A stretch of 64,000 bases of DNA from JAEVLT01 sp044598425 (lineage in GTDB: Bacteria > Bacillota > Bacilli > Bacillales > Cytobacillaceae), in contig CP172536.1 of assembly GCA_044598425.1 (NCBI GenBank), forward strand, positions 2,294,001 through 2,358,000, read 5' to 3'. Below are positions 25,153 to 33,541 of this stretch, in pieces. How positions within the stretch are numbered: position 1 is the first letter of the stretch; every line of letters begins with the position of its first letter. The position numbers and the translations under genes are program-made. The notes under the pieces were generated by a model. The model saw only the letters and a list, made by a program, of their open reading frames with translations, was not told the origin of the DNA and did not search any database.

Positions 25153-26637
25153 TCACTGTTCATTCGGCGGCTGCCGATACCGATTTCTTGGATGGACAAT
25201 ACTTGGCCGAAAGATCGAGCCAGGGACAGCACGGCGGATAATAATTTGCAGAAAACCTTTTGGCTCAAATGGAAGAAACGGCCAAAAATACGGTGTGTTA
25301 AGTGCCCTTGTATTGACAAGAAAGATGATAAGCAAAGTAGTCCCGATCACAAAGCCAGGGGTATGGAAAATCGATACCAAAATCAGCAGCATTAATCTGG
25401 CAATTTTATTCGCAACACTTAATTCATAACTAGGTGTTGTAAAAGTGCCAATGCCGGCAACAGCAACATATAAAATGACTTCCGGAACAAACAAACCAAC
25501 GCTGATGGCGATTTGGCCGATCAATACGGCAGCGATCAAGCCCATCGCGGTCGACAACGGCGTCGGCGTGTGGATCGCGGCAATTCTTAAAAATTCAATT
25601 CCGAAATCAGCAAGGAAAATTTGGATGATAATCGGAATATTCGTTTGTTCGTTTGGTCCAATAAATGATAGATTTGGCGGCAGTAACGATGGTTCTAGTA
25701 CAAATAAAAGCCAGAGCGGCAGCAAAAAGATTGATGTTAGCACACCAAGAAAGCGAGTCCAGCGCACAAATGTGCCCATCGCCGGCGACTCACGGTATTC
25801 TTCCGCGTGTTGTACATGGTGAAAATAAGTAGTTGGCGCAATGATCACACTAGGTGACGTGTCGGTAAAAATGATTACGTGCCCCTCAAGAAGATGCGCT
25901 GCCGCAACATCCGCGCGTTCTGTATAACGGACGAGTGGAAATGGATTGAACCCTTGCTTTACGAGAAATTCTTCAATTGTTTTATCCGCCATCGGGATTC
26001 CGTCTGTGTTAATTGACGTAATCTCTTTGCGAATAATATTAATTAAATCCGGGTCAGCAACATCCTCTAAGTATCCGATGGACACATCCGTTTTCGATCG
26101 TTTCCCCACCCTTATCATTTCAAACCGAAGCCGCTCATCTCGAATTCTTCTTCTTGTTAAGGCGGTATTTAAAATAATATTCTCGACAAACCCATCACGT
26201 GAACCTCTGACGACTTTTTCCGTATCCGGTTCTTGCGGCTGTCTCCCGGGATAGCTTCTTACATCTACCGCAAAAGCGGTACCCACTCCTTCCATTACAA
26301 CAACAATTTGTCCTGAAAGAACAAAAAGAATCAGCTCATCAAGTGTTTGAATCGGCTGAACAGATTGATTAACCAGCCTGTTATAGACAAGGCTGTACAA
26401 GTTTGTTGACAGTTTCTCATGATCGTTCAATTCGACTAATTCTTCGATTAGCTCAATAATATAGCGGGTGTCACATAAACCATTTACAAAATAAATATGT
26501 ACATCCTTTTTTAAAATTTTTAGTTTTCGAACGCCTAAATCGAAGCTTATTCCTAATCCCACGCGCTGTTTCATGAAATTTTCTATTTCATGAACAGATT
26601 CAGGGATCGTCCATTTTTGATCAGAAGTTCTTGTCAT
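25153..26637 (-). CDS. spoVAF: Spore membrane protein SpoVAF
   Basis: A 494-residue protein of the GerA germination receptor A-subunit family. A large hydrophilic N-terminal domain (about 1-290) precedes four or five membrane helices (about 295-470). SpoVAF lies in the spore inner membrane and has been linked to DPA release during germination. It overlaps spoVAEa and is the last spoVA gene, just before lysA. Confidence 0.94.
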   Translation of the reverse strand: MTRTSDQKWTIPESVHEIENFMKQRVGLGISFDLGVRKLKILKKDVHIYFVNGLCDTRYIIELIEELVELNDHEKLSTNLYSLVYNRLVNQSVQPIQTLDELILFVLSGQIVVVMEGVGTAFAVDVRSYPGRQPQEPDTEKVVRGSRDGFVENIILNTALTRRRIRDERLRFEMIRVGKRSKTDVSIGYLEDVADPDLINIIRKEITSINTDGIPMADKTIEEFLVKQGFNPFPLVRYTERADVAAAHLLEGHVIIFTDTSPSVIIAPTTYFHHVQHAEEYRESPAMGTFVRWTRFLGVLTSIFLLPLWLLFVLEPSLLPPNLSFIGPNEQTNIPIIIQIFLADFGIEFLRIAAIHTPTPLSTAMGLIAAVLIGQIAISVGLFVPEVILYVAVAGIGTFTTPSYELSVANKIARLMLLILVSIFHTPGFVIGTTLLIIFLVNTRALNTPYFWPFLPFEPKGFLQIIIRRAVPGSIFRPSIVHPRNRYRQPPNEQ

Positions 26638-27199
26638 GGAAACCGCTCCTTTCCAAAATGAGTTCTACTGCCTTCCTTGTGATCGGGGCTCCCCGTTCAT
26701 AATAATCCCGTCTAGCCATTTTCCCGATGTCTCCGATTCCGACAATCAAAGGAACATTTAATTCATCAAGACAATATACAGTGTCACCATTTAACCTGCC
26801 AATTTCCATCTCTGGTATCCCATATTTATCTACACCATAAGGCGTTAATTCGCCATCGCGATCGATGCAAATATCCACCCTTGTCCATTCCGCTTGTCTT
26901 GTTTTCGAAGCAACTGCGATGATTCCAAGCACTTCAATATCGCGATGTTTTGCAACATACTTTAGTGCTTTTTCTCCAGCACCTTCTCCTACTAAGCCGC
27001 TATCATCAAACATCACGAGTACGGGGTCATGCGGTGTCTTTTTAATTAATTTGACAAGCTCTGATCCGGTATGAACAGAGGGATTCCCTTGTGACATAGA
27101 AATGCACCGCGCACCGATCTCCTTGGCAACATGCTCCACTGCACGCCTCGCATATTCATCTCCATCTGTTATTAAAATAACGCGCCTTTGAATACTCAT
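26621..27199 (-). CDS. spoVAEa: Spore protein SpoVAEa
   Basis: A 192-residue soluble protein, part of the spore DPA-channel operon. Recognisable sequences are ITDGDEYARRAVEHVAKEIG, MFDDSGLVGEGAGEKALKYV and NVPLIVGIGDIGKM. It matches the AEa, not the membrane AEb, subunit. It directly follows spoVAB here with only a 30-base gap; spoVAC, spoVAD and spoVAEb, which lie between them in B. subtilis, are missing. Confidence 0.92.
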   Translation of the reverse strand: MSIQRRVILITDGDEYARRAVEHVAKEIGARCISMSQGNPSVHTGSELVKLIKKTPHDPVLVMFDDSGLVGEGAGEKALKYVAKHRDIEVLGIIAVASKTRQAEWTRVDICIDRDGELTPYGVDKYGIPEMEIGRLNGDTVYCLDELNVPLIVGIGDIGKMARRDYYERGAPITRKAVELILERSGFHDKNF

Positions 27200-27229
27200 G
27201 CAGAAATGTCCCTTCATCGCGAAATCGTG

Positions 27230-27652
27230 CTATTGGTGAATGAAATATACCCATTGAAAAATCGATCCGAAAATTTTACCGAATACAATGGCCATCAATA
27301 AAGATAAAATCTTCCCATCAATGCCCATTCTTTTTGCTAAAATAGGGAGAACATTTAGCACCTCCGTCAGAGCCGCTGCCAGCATTCCATAAAACACACC
27401 TCCAGTTAGCCCAAGCGGGATTAAAAAATAATCGGCCATTCCTAAAATTGGATTCCTTAAACTGGCGATAACACCCGTTAACGCTCCGATTACAACAGCC
27501 CCTTCATACAAGTGGATCATTTTCATTGTTTTCGATAATTGCGTCAGTCTTGGGATAATACCCAAAACAGATAGGAATGCAACAAAACCTGCGCCTACTG
27601 CCAGCCCGCTCGCCGTTGCGATAAATATGACTGCTGCCATTTTAATGATCAT
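27230..27652 (-). CDS. spoVAB: Spore membrane protein SpoVAB
   Basis: A 140-residue polytopic protein with about four membrane helices (LAVGAGFVAFLSVLGIIPRL near the start, ILGMADYFLIPLGLTGGVFYG in the middle). It is part of the spoVA operon needed for dipicolinic acid uptake into the spore. Its start overlaps the end of spoVAA, implying translational coupling. The ATG at 27652 is preferred over the TTG one codon upstream. Confidence 0.92.
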   Translation of the reverse strand: MIIKMAAVIFIATASGLAVGAGFVAFLSVLGIIPRLTQLSKTMKMIHLYEGAVVIGALTGVIASLRNPILGMADYFLIPLGLTGGVFYGMLAAALTEVLNVLPILAKRMGIDGKILSLLMAIVFGKIFGSIFQWVYFIHQ

Positions 27653-28271
27653 CAAGGCGTTTCATACTCTCTTTGTTTTCATGTATAATCACGTAACTAT
27701 CCAAATCCTGCTGGTAATTAAACATTTCCACTTCCAATGGGCTCGGTTCTTCATTAATCCGCTTCTTAAATACATGGTTAAAAAACAATATCATTCCAAG
27801 TCCCAAACCGATCGAATAGGGGATTTGAAAAAGCAGTGGCTTGGGATTCTTCATACCGGTAATAATTGTATACAGCTTTTCCTGTACGCTTTGCATACTC
27901 ACATCATCGTGGAAGTTCATAATCCCCATTGCTGAGCCGAAAAACAATAAAAACCATATTAAAAGAAAAAAAGGAATCGAGACTCCCTTTTTCTTACAAA
28001 TAACTTCAATAATGGTTTGCGCTGGGCCAATCGTTTGAATGTCCATCTCTTTTATAACCTCGGTTATCATATTGATCACTTTCATTACATCGATGATGAC
28101 GATATTTTTATCTTTTTCTGAAACTTGATGAACCACAAGCTTTTGTAATATGTGGGATACTTCTTCTGGAGCAATAATTTGGGCTGTATCCTCTAGTCGC
28201 ACTTTCTCGTGAAGCCGGGCTTGAACACGATTACGCATGCGAATATAAATGGTTTTTTCCAAGACACTCAC
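27642..28271 (-). CDS. spoVAA: Spore protein SpoVAA
   Basis: A 209-residue protein, first gene of the spoVA operon. An N-terminal soluble domain (about 1-105) is followed by two membrane helices (about 115-135 and 165-185) and a short tail. It starts with GTG and has a GGGAAG ribosome-site-like sequence. A SigG-type promoter precedes it, so it is expressed in the forespore. Confidence 0.92.
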   Translation of the reverse strand: MSVLEKTIYIRMRNRVQARLHEKVRLEDTAQIIAPEEVSHILQKLVVHQVSEKDKNIVIIDVMKVINMITEVIKEMDIQTIGPAQTIIEVICKKKGVSIPFFLLIWFLLFFGSAMGIMNFHDDVSMQSVQEKLYTIITGMKNPKPLLFQIPYSIGLGLGMILFFNHVFKKRINEEPSPLEVEMFNYQQDLDSYVIIHENKESMKRLDDH

Positions 28272-28299
28272 TTCCCAAACATTGATTTCCTTGTATGGA

Positions 28300-28329
28300 T
28301 AGTATGAGTAAATGATACGTAATTTATAA
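28300..28329 (-). promoter_or_regulatory. SigG-type promoter of the spoVA operon
   Basis: On the minus strand TTATA (28325-28329), an 18-base spacer and CATACTA (28300-28306). The SigG consensus is GHATR-N18-CATNMTA, so the -10 matches completely and the -35 at 4 of 5. Confidence 0.7.
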
Positions 28330-28344
28330 AACTAAAAATAAAAA

Positions 28345-28372
28345 ATCGTATGAATCAATGATCCATACGATC
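28345..28372 (-). terminator. Terminator after sigF
   Basis: An 8-bp stem (ATCGTATG/CATACGAT) that overlaps the last codons of sigF, with a T-rich run on the minus strand. It separates sigF from spoVAA. Confidence 0.75.
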
Positions 28373-29113
28373 TTTCATTTGCTTTAAGATTTTTTTTTCA
28401 AGCCTTGATACCTGAACTTGGGATATTCCAAGCCTTGAGGCAACCTCTGATTGGGTCTGATCCTTGTAATAACGCAAGTAAACAATCAGCCTCTCGCGCT
28501 CTTCCAATTCCAAAATGGCTTCTTTCAAAGCAAATTTATCAAACCATTTCCCTTCGTTTCCATCATCAATTTGATCCAATAATGTAATTGGATCGCCATC
28601 ATTTTCGTAGACCGTTTCATGGATAGAAGATGGAGTTCTGCTTGCTTCTTGGGCAAGAATGATATCTTCTGGGGAAAGCTGCAGGTGTTCCGACAGTTCA
28701 TTAACCGTTGGTGTCCTTCCAAAAAGCTTGGATAGTTCATCTTTCGCTTTTCGTATTCGATTCCCCATTTCTTTCAACGATCGGCTCACTTTGACGGTAC
28801 CATCATCACGAATAAATCGCTGAATTTCCCCAATAATCATTGGTACGGCATACGTTGAAAATTTCACATCATAGGTTAAATCAAATTTGTCAACCGATTT
28901 TAGTAAACCGATACATCCGATTTGAAAGAGATCATCAGGGTCGTATCCACGGTTTAAGAAGCGTTGAACGACTGACCAAACAAGCCGCATGTTTTTTTCC
29001 ACAATCATGTCGCGGGATGCCTGATCCCCTTCCTGGCTTTTTTTGATCAGCTCTTTAACCTCATGATCCTTTAAATACGTTTGACTTTTATTGTTCTTGA
29101 CCTCCACATCCAT
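28355..29113 (-). CDS. sigF: Forespore RNA polymerase sigma factor SigF
   Basis: A 252-residue sigma-70 group 3 factor that starts forespore-specific transcription after asymmetric division. Region 2 contains DDLFQIGCIGLLKSVDKFD and KFSTYAVPMIIGEIQRFIRDD; region 4 contains LEERERLIVYLRYYKDQTQSEVASRLGISQVQVSRLEKK. It is held inactive by SpoIIAB. The ATG at 29113 lies 8 bases after AAGGAG; an in-frame TTG two codons upstream is too close to it. Confidence 0.97.
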   Translation of the reverse strand: MDVEVKNNKSQTYLKDHEVKELIKKSQEGDQASRDMIVEKNMRLVWSVVQRFLNRGYDPDDLFQIGCIGLLKSVDKFDLTYDVKFSTYAVPMIIGEIQRFIRDDGTVKVSRSLKEMGNRIRKAKDELSKLFGRTPTVNELSEHLQLSPEDIILAQEASRTPSSIHETVYENDGDPITLLDQIDDGNEGKWFDKFALKEAILELEERERLIVYLRYYKDQTQSEVASRLGISQVQVSRLEKKILKQMKDRMDH

Positions 29114-29125
29114 AGGCAAGTCTCC

Positions 29126-29566
29126 TTAATTGCACAGCATTTTACTCTTTGATAAATGCTTTCGTAATTTGACCTCGGTTCCTCTACCTGGCTGTGAATG
29201 AACCTCTACTTCATCCATGAAATTTTCCATGATGGTGAATCCCATGCCGGAACGCTCTAAATCCGGCTTTGTTGTAAATAATGGCTGACGAGCTTCTTCC
29301 ACATCTACAATACCAATTCCAACATCTTTTATACTTAATTCAATTAAATGATCATCAATTGTTACTTCTATATACACAATGCCATTTGGATCATGATCAT
29401 ATCCGTGAATAATCGCATTCGTAACAGCTTCAGAAACAACAGTCTTAATTTCAGTCAATTCATCCATTGTCGGGTCAAGCTGAGCAATAAAAGCAGCAAT
29501 CGTGACCCTGGCAAATGATTCATTTTGACTAAGTGCACTAAATTGAAGATTCATCTTATTTTTCAT
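29126..29566 (-). CDS. spoIIAB: Anti-sigma F factor SpoIIAB
   Basis: A 146-residue serine kinase and anti-sigma factor with a GHKL ATPase fold. The ATP-binding motif EAVTNAIIHGYD (about 44-55) and DVGIGI / GMGFTIME are present. It binds and inhibits SigF and phosphorylates SpoIIAA. It follows spoIIAA with almost no gap. The start ATG (MKNKM) matches the known protein. Confidence 0.97.
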   Translation of the reverse strand: MKNKMNLQFSALSQNESFARVTIAAFIAQLDPTMDELTEIKTVVSEAVTNAIIHGYDHDPNGIVYIEVTIDDHLIELSIKDVGIGIVDVEEARQPLFTTKPDLERSGMGFTIMENFMDEVEVHSQPGRGTEVKLRKHLSKSKMLCN

Positions 29567-29569
29567 CAA

Positions 29570-29920
29570 TTAAGCAACCCCCAATCTTTGCAAAGCAAAT
29601 TCTTCTGTCGGTTCTAAGCGGATGATTTTAAATAATCCCGACATATCGAATAACCTTTGAACTGCTGGGGAAATTGCACAAACAACCATTTCACCGCCTG
29701 ATTGCTTGATTTGTTTATATCTGCCTAAAATCACTCCTAATCCAGAGCTATCCATAAAAGCCAATTGCTCCAAATTCAAGACAAGATGACGAATATTATT
29801 CTTCTCAATCGCCTCCGACGCTTTTTCACGCAGTTCTTCAGCAGTATGATGATCCAACTCACCGCTTAAACGAATGCATAAAACGTCAAGGATCCTTTCC
29901 ATCTCAACAGTTAGACTCAC
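29570..29920 (-). CDS. spoIIAA: Anti-anti-sigma factor SpoIIAA
   Basis: A 116-residue STAS-domain protein. The phosphorylation site Ser58 lies in FMDSSGLGVILGR. When dephosphorylated by SpoIIE it displaces SigF from SpoIIAB, starting forespore gene expression. It is the first gene of spoIIAA-spoIIAB-sigF, starts with GTG behind AAGGAGG, and is preceded by a SigH-type promoter. Confidence 0.97.
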   Translation of the reverse strand: MSLTVEMERILDVLCIRLSGELDHHTAEELREKASEAIEKNNIRHLVLNLEQLAFMDSSGLGVILGRYKQIKQSGGEMVVCAISPAVQRLFDMSGLFKIIRLEPTEEFALQRLGVA

Positions 29921-29952
29921 TATTCCCGGCCTCCTTATCTGGTATAGTGAGT

Positions 29953-29982
29953 CAATTCTCTATTGGCAGCTGAAACTCCTTC
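29953..29982 (-). promoter_or_regulatory. SigH-type promoter of the spoIIA operon
   Basis: On the minus strand GAAGGAGTT (29974-29982), a 12-base spacer and AGAGAATTG (29953-29961). The SigH consensus RNAGGAWWW-N11/12-RNNGAATWW is matched at nearly all positions. The B. subtilis operon is also SigH-dependent. Confidence 0.7.
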
Positions 29983-30074
29983 AATCAAGACAAAACTAGT
30001 TGATATTCGCTAAAAAAAGTGGCAGACAACAAGAATTCGACAAACACTTTCAATTGTAAACTGTTTTCCAATTG

Positions 30075-31247
30075 CTATTCTCCCGCTCTTGTAAACATGC
30101 CAAATGCGCGTTTATAAAGAGTCCACCAGCCCGCTTCCTGCACATTTTGTTTTGCTACGATCGGACTCTCGAGCAAGACTTTACCCTCTTGGATCAGTTT
30201 GATCGTTCCCAGCTTGTCGCCTTTTTGAATCGGTGCCTTTATATTCTTATTAAAGACAACCTTTTTTTGAATATTTTCGGTTTTTTCTCCTTTTTTCGTA
30301 AGCAGGGAAAGAGGTTCACTTGTGACGGCATCAACTGATTTTGCTTTTCCTTTGCTCACATGAACTTTTCCAACAAGCTGATTGCGCTTCAAAAGCGGAT
30401 GGGTCTCATATTGGCTGAAGGCATAATCAAGCATTTTCGTCACCTGGGCATTCCGTTCTTTCGAAGTTGGCGCCCCAAACACCACAGCGATCACCCGCAT
30501 GCCATTTTTTTGCGCTGTTGCTGTCAGGCAGTATTTTGCTTCTGAGGTGAACCCTGTTTTTAAACCGTCTACACCTGGATAAAAACGCACCAATTTATTT
30601 GTGTTGACAAGCCAGAATTTTTTATCGGTATTTTCACGTAGATATGCTTCATACATACCTGTAAATTTCGTGATGTCTTCGTATTTCAAAAGTTCTTTCG
30701 CCATAATCGCCATGTCGTGGGCTGTGCTGTAATGGCCGCTGACAGGCAGGCCGGTAGTATTTTTAAAATGTGTGTGCTTCAAACCTAATTCTTTTGCTTT
30801 TTCATTCATTTTTTCAACAAATGCCTGCTCAGAACCGGCAATTCTTTCCGCCATTGCAACAGAAGCATCATTCCCAGAGCCAATCGCAATTCCTTTCAGC
30901 AGTTCCTTCGTTGTCATTTCTTCGCCCGGCTCTAAAAAGATTTGCGAACCACCCATTGAAGCTGCGTACTCACTTGCCCGAATTTTTTCATTCCAACTGA
31001 GCTTTCCTTCATCAATGGCTTCCATAATTAAAAGCATGGTCATGATTTTGGTCATACTAGCAGGCGGGAGCTCTTGATTACTGTTTTTTTCGTATAAAAT
31101 TTTCCCAGTGTCACGTTCGATCAGAATTGCAGAGCGAACATTACTAACCAGATCTGTGCTATTATTCTCCTTGGCAAAAGCCGAAGGATTCCACAAGGAA
31201 AAAAGCATAAAAGTGATCACGAAAAATACGGTGGCAGTTCGTTTCAT
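30075..31247 (-). CDS. dacF: D-alanyl-D-alanine carboxypeptidase DacF
   Basis: A 390-residue low-molecular-weight penicillin-binding protein with signal peptide (about 1-25) and the S11 motifs ASMTK (catalytic Ser), SGN and KTG. In Bacillus it is made in the forespore and controls cross-linking of spore cortex peptidoglycan. It lies upstream of spoIIAA, as in B. subtilis, and may read through into it. GGAGGG precedes the chosen ATG (MKRTATVFF); a SigF-like promoter lies just upstream. Confidence 0.96.
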   Translation of the reverse strand: MKRTATVFFVITFMLFSLWNPSAFAKENNSTDLVSNVRSAILIERDTGKILYEKNSNQELPPASMTKIMTMLLIMEAIDEGKLSWNEKIRASEYAASMGGSQIFLEPGEEMTTKELLKGIAIGSGNDASVAMAERIAGSEQAFVEKMNEKAKELGLKHTHFKNTTGLPVSGHYSTAHDMAIMAKELLKYEDITKFTGMYEAYLRENTDKKFWLVNTNKLVRFYPGVDGLKTGFTSEAKYCLTATAQKNGMRVIAVVFGAPTSKERNAQVTKMLDYAFSQYETHPLLKRNQLVGKVHVSKGKAKSVDAVTSEPLSLLTKKGEKTENIQKKVVFNKNIKAPIQKGDKLGTIKLIQEGKVLLESPIVAKQNVQEAGWWTLYKRAFGMFTRAGE

Positions 31248-31275
31248 ACCATAACCCTCCATTCTTTATACGCAC

Positions 31276-31304
31276 CATTTTTTCCAAATCGAACACTTTT
31301 ATAC
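31276..31304 (-). promoter_or_regulatory. SigF-like promoter of dacF
   Basis: On the minus strand GTATA (31300-31304), a 14-base spacer and GGAAAAAATG (31276-31285). This resembles the forespore SigF consensus (GYATA, then GGnnAnAnTR) although the spacer is slightly short. Confidence 0.5.
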
Positions 31305-31328
31305 AATCTTTTCCTTCCCTTTTCCAAA

Positions 31329-31353
31329 AAAAAATCCGGGAGATCTCTCCCGA
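31329..31353 (-). terminator. Terminator after pdp
   Basis: A 7-bp GC-rich stem (CGGGAGA/TCTCCCG) with a long T run on the minus strand. Confidence 0.88.
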
Positions 31354-31368
31354 ACGAATATGTAACCG

Positions 31369-32673
31369 TTATGCTGTTATTTCTTCATAGATTAAAATCG
31401 GTGCTTCTACTTTTGAAGCAGAAATCTTAATATTCTCATAAAGTTTATCTTTTATCTCATTTACATTCTGGAAGTTGCTATAAAGCGTGACTAAAGATTC
31501 CCCTTTTGACACTTTGTCACCAATCTTCTTTCTTAAGACCAGACCGACTGCCAAATCGATAACGGACTCTTTGGTGGCCCTCCCTGCTCCTAAAAGCATC
31601 GCGGCCGTTCCGACCTCATCGGCGATGATTTCGGAAACATATCCATCTTCCTTTGCCTCAAGCTCAAATTGATACTTTGCCTGCGGCAATTTTGAAGGGT
31701 CATCGACAATGGATGCGTTTCCGCCTTGAGAACGTAAAAACGTTTTAAACTTTTCCAATGCTGTCCCATCTTCAATTGCCTTTTCAAGCCGTTCTCGGGC
31801 CTCTTTCAGGGAATGGGCCTTTTCCGCAAGATAGACCATGTGGCTGCCAAGAGTTAAACAAAGCTCCGTTAAATCTTTAGGGCCTTTTCCTTTAAGCGTA
31901 TCGATCGCTTCTTTTACTTCAAGAGCATTGCCAATCGCATAACCCAGCGGCTGGCTCATGTCCGATATGACTGCCATCGTCTTTCTGCCGACATTCTTTC
32001 CAATCCGAACCATTGCCTTCGCTAATTCTCTTGAATCATCGAGCGTTTTCATAAATGCTCCGGCACCGGTTTTTACATCCAGAACGATTGCATCCGCTCC
32101 TGCAGCAATCTTCTTGCTCATAATCGAACTGGCAATTAAAGGGATGCTGTCAACCGTTGCCGTTACATCCCTTAAAGCATACAGCTTTTTATCTGCTGGC
32201 GTTAAATTCCCGCTTTGGCCAATTACAGCAATTTTATTTTTATTCACAAGCTCAATAAAGTCATCGTTTTCAATCTCAACATGGAAACCTTTGACTGACT
32301 CGAGTTTATCAATCGTTCCTCCTGTATGACCCAAACCGCGTCCCGACATTTTTGCCACCGGAACGCCAACGGCGGCGACTAGCGGGCCTAAAACGAGTGT
32401 AGTTGTATCACCTACGCCTCCCGTTGAATGTTTGTCAACTTTAATTCCTTCTATTTTCGACAAGTCAATCTGATCGCCTGAATTTACCATTGCCATTGTT
32501 AGATCGGCACGTTCCTGCTCCGTCATTCCTTTAAAAAAAATAGCCATCGTCAAAGCACTGATCTGATAATCAGGAATAGAACCATTCGTATATCCTTGAA
32601 TAATAAAATTAATTTCCTCAGTTGATAATTCGTAACCGTCACGTTTTTTCTCAATTAAATCAACCATTCTCAT
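31369..32673 (-). CDS. pdp: Pyrimidine-nucleoside phosphorylase
   Basis: A 434-residue enzyme that cleaves uridine, deoxyuridine and thymidine to base and (deoxy)ribose 1-phosphate in salvage. The thymidine phosphorylase signature SGRGLGHTGGTIDKLES (about 110-126) and the phosphate-binding KHSTGGVGD are clear. In B. subtilis pdp is elsewhere, with dra-nupC; here it closes the drm-punA-pdp salvage unit. The start (MRMVDLI) matches the family. Confidence 0.95.
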   Translation of the reverse strand: MRMVDLIEKKRDGYELSTEEINFIIQGYTNGSIPDYQISALTMAIFFKGMTEQERADLTMAMVNSGDQIDLSKIEGIKVDKHSTGGVGDTTTLVLGPLVAAVGVPVAKMSGRGLGHTGGTIDKLESVKGFHVEIENDDFIELVNKNKIAVIGQSGNLTPADKKLYALRDVTATVDSIPLIASSIMSKKIAAGADAIVLDVKTGAGAFMKTLDDSRELAKAMVRIGKNVGRKTMAVISDMSQPLGYAIGNALEVKEAIDTLKGKGPKDLTELCLTLGSHMVYLAEKAHSLKEARERLEKAIEDGTALEKFKTFLRSQGGNASIVDDPSKLPQAKYQFELEAKEDGYVSEIIADEVGTAAMLLGAGRATKESVIDLAVGLVLRKKIGDKVSKGESLVTLYSNFQNVNEIKDKLYENIKISASKVEAPILIYEEITA

Positions 32674-32704
32674 TCTTATCACCACTTCTATCGAAATAAC
32701 AGCT

Positions 32705-33526
32705 TTATTTATGGATTTGACCCACTATTGCCTTTACATACTGAAGGAAGTTTTCTCTTACTCTTTCCGTTGTTTCAATCACTTCATCATGGGTTAATGG
32801 CTGGTCAAGAATGCCCGCGGCCATATTGGAAATACAGGAAATCCCGAGAACTTCTATTCCACTGTGGCGAGCAACGATCACCTCAGGGACTGTAGACATT
32901 CCAACGGCATCTCCGCCTAATGTCCGAAGCATTCGAATTTCAGCAGGGGTTTCATAAACAGGACCCGTGTTGCCAACATAAACTCCTTCTTTTACTTCAA
33001 TATTTAAGCGGGGAGCAATTTCTTTTGCAGTTGTGCGCAGCTTTTTGGAATAAGCTTCCGACATATCTGGAAAACGCACCCCCAGACGGGAATCATTTGG
33101 GCCAATTAACGGATTGGATCCCATATTATTGATATGGTCGGAGATCAGCATTAAGTCTCCTGGTGAAAAACTTTCATTCACCCCTCCCGCAGCATTGGTG
33201 ACAATTAAAACTTCAACCCCCAGCTCTTTCATCACGCGCACTGGAAAGGTCACTTGTTCAAAACTGTAGCCTTCATAGAAATGGAAGCGACCTTGCATGG
33301 TGACGACTTTCGCCCCGCTCAATTCGCCAAATACTAGCTGTCCCGCATGCCCTTCTACCGTTGAGACTGGAAAATCAGGAATTTCCTGATATGGAATTTT
33401 TACTGAATAATTGATTTCATCAGCCAATACACCAAGTCCAGAACCTAAAATCAGCCCTATTTTTGGAGTTCCCCTATACCTGCCTTTTAAAAATTGTGCA
33501 GCATTGTGAATTTTTTCGAAGTCCAC
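32705..33526 (-). CDS. punA: Purine nucleoside phosphorylase PunA
   Basis: A 273-residue trimeric-type purine nucleoside phosphorylase for guanosine and inosine. The family signature VTNAAGGVNESFSPGDLMLISDHIN and GSGLG phosphate loop are present. It releases the base and (deoxy)ribose 1-phosphate, the substrate of the mutase encoded next to it. Of the two in-frame GTG codons, the one at 33526 is 7 bases from AGGAGG and fits better than the first. Confidence 0.95.
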   Translation of the reverse strand: MDFEKIHNAAQFLKGRYRGTPKIGLILGSGLGVLADEINYSVKIPYQEIPDFPVSTVEGHAGQLVFGELSGAKVVTMQGRFHFYEGYSFEQVTFPVRVMKELGVEVLIVTNAAGGVNESFSPGDLMLISDHINNMGSNPLIGPNDSRLGVRFPDMSEAYSKKLRTTAKEIAPRLNIEVKEGVYVGNTGPVYETPAEIRMLRTLGGDAVGMSTVPEVIVARHSGIEVLGISCISNMAAGILDQPLTHDEVIETTERVRENFLQYVKAIVGQIHK

Positions 33527-33541
33527 CCTCACTCCTCCTCG

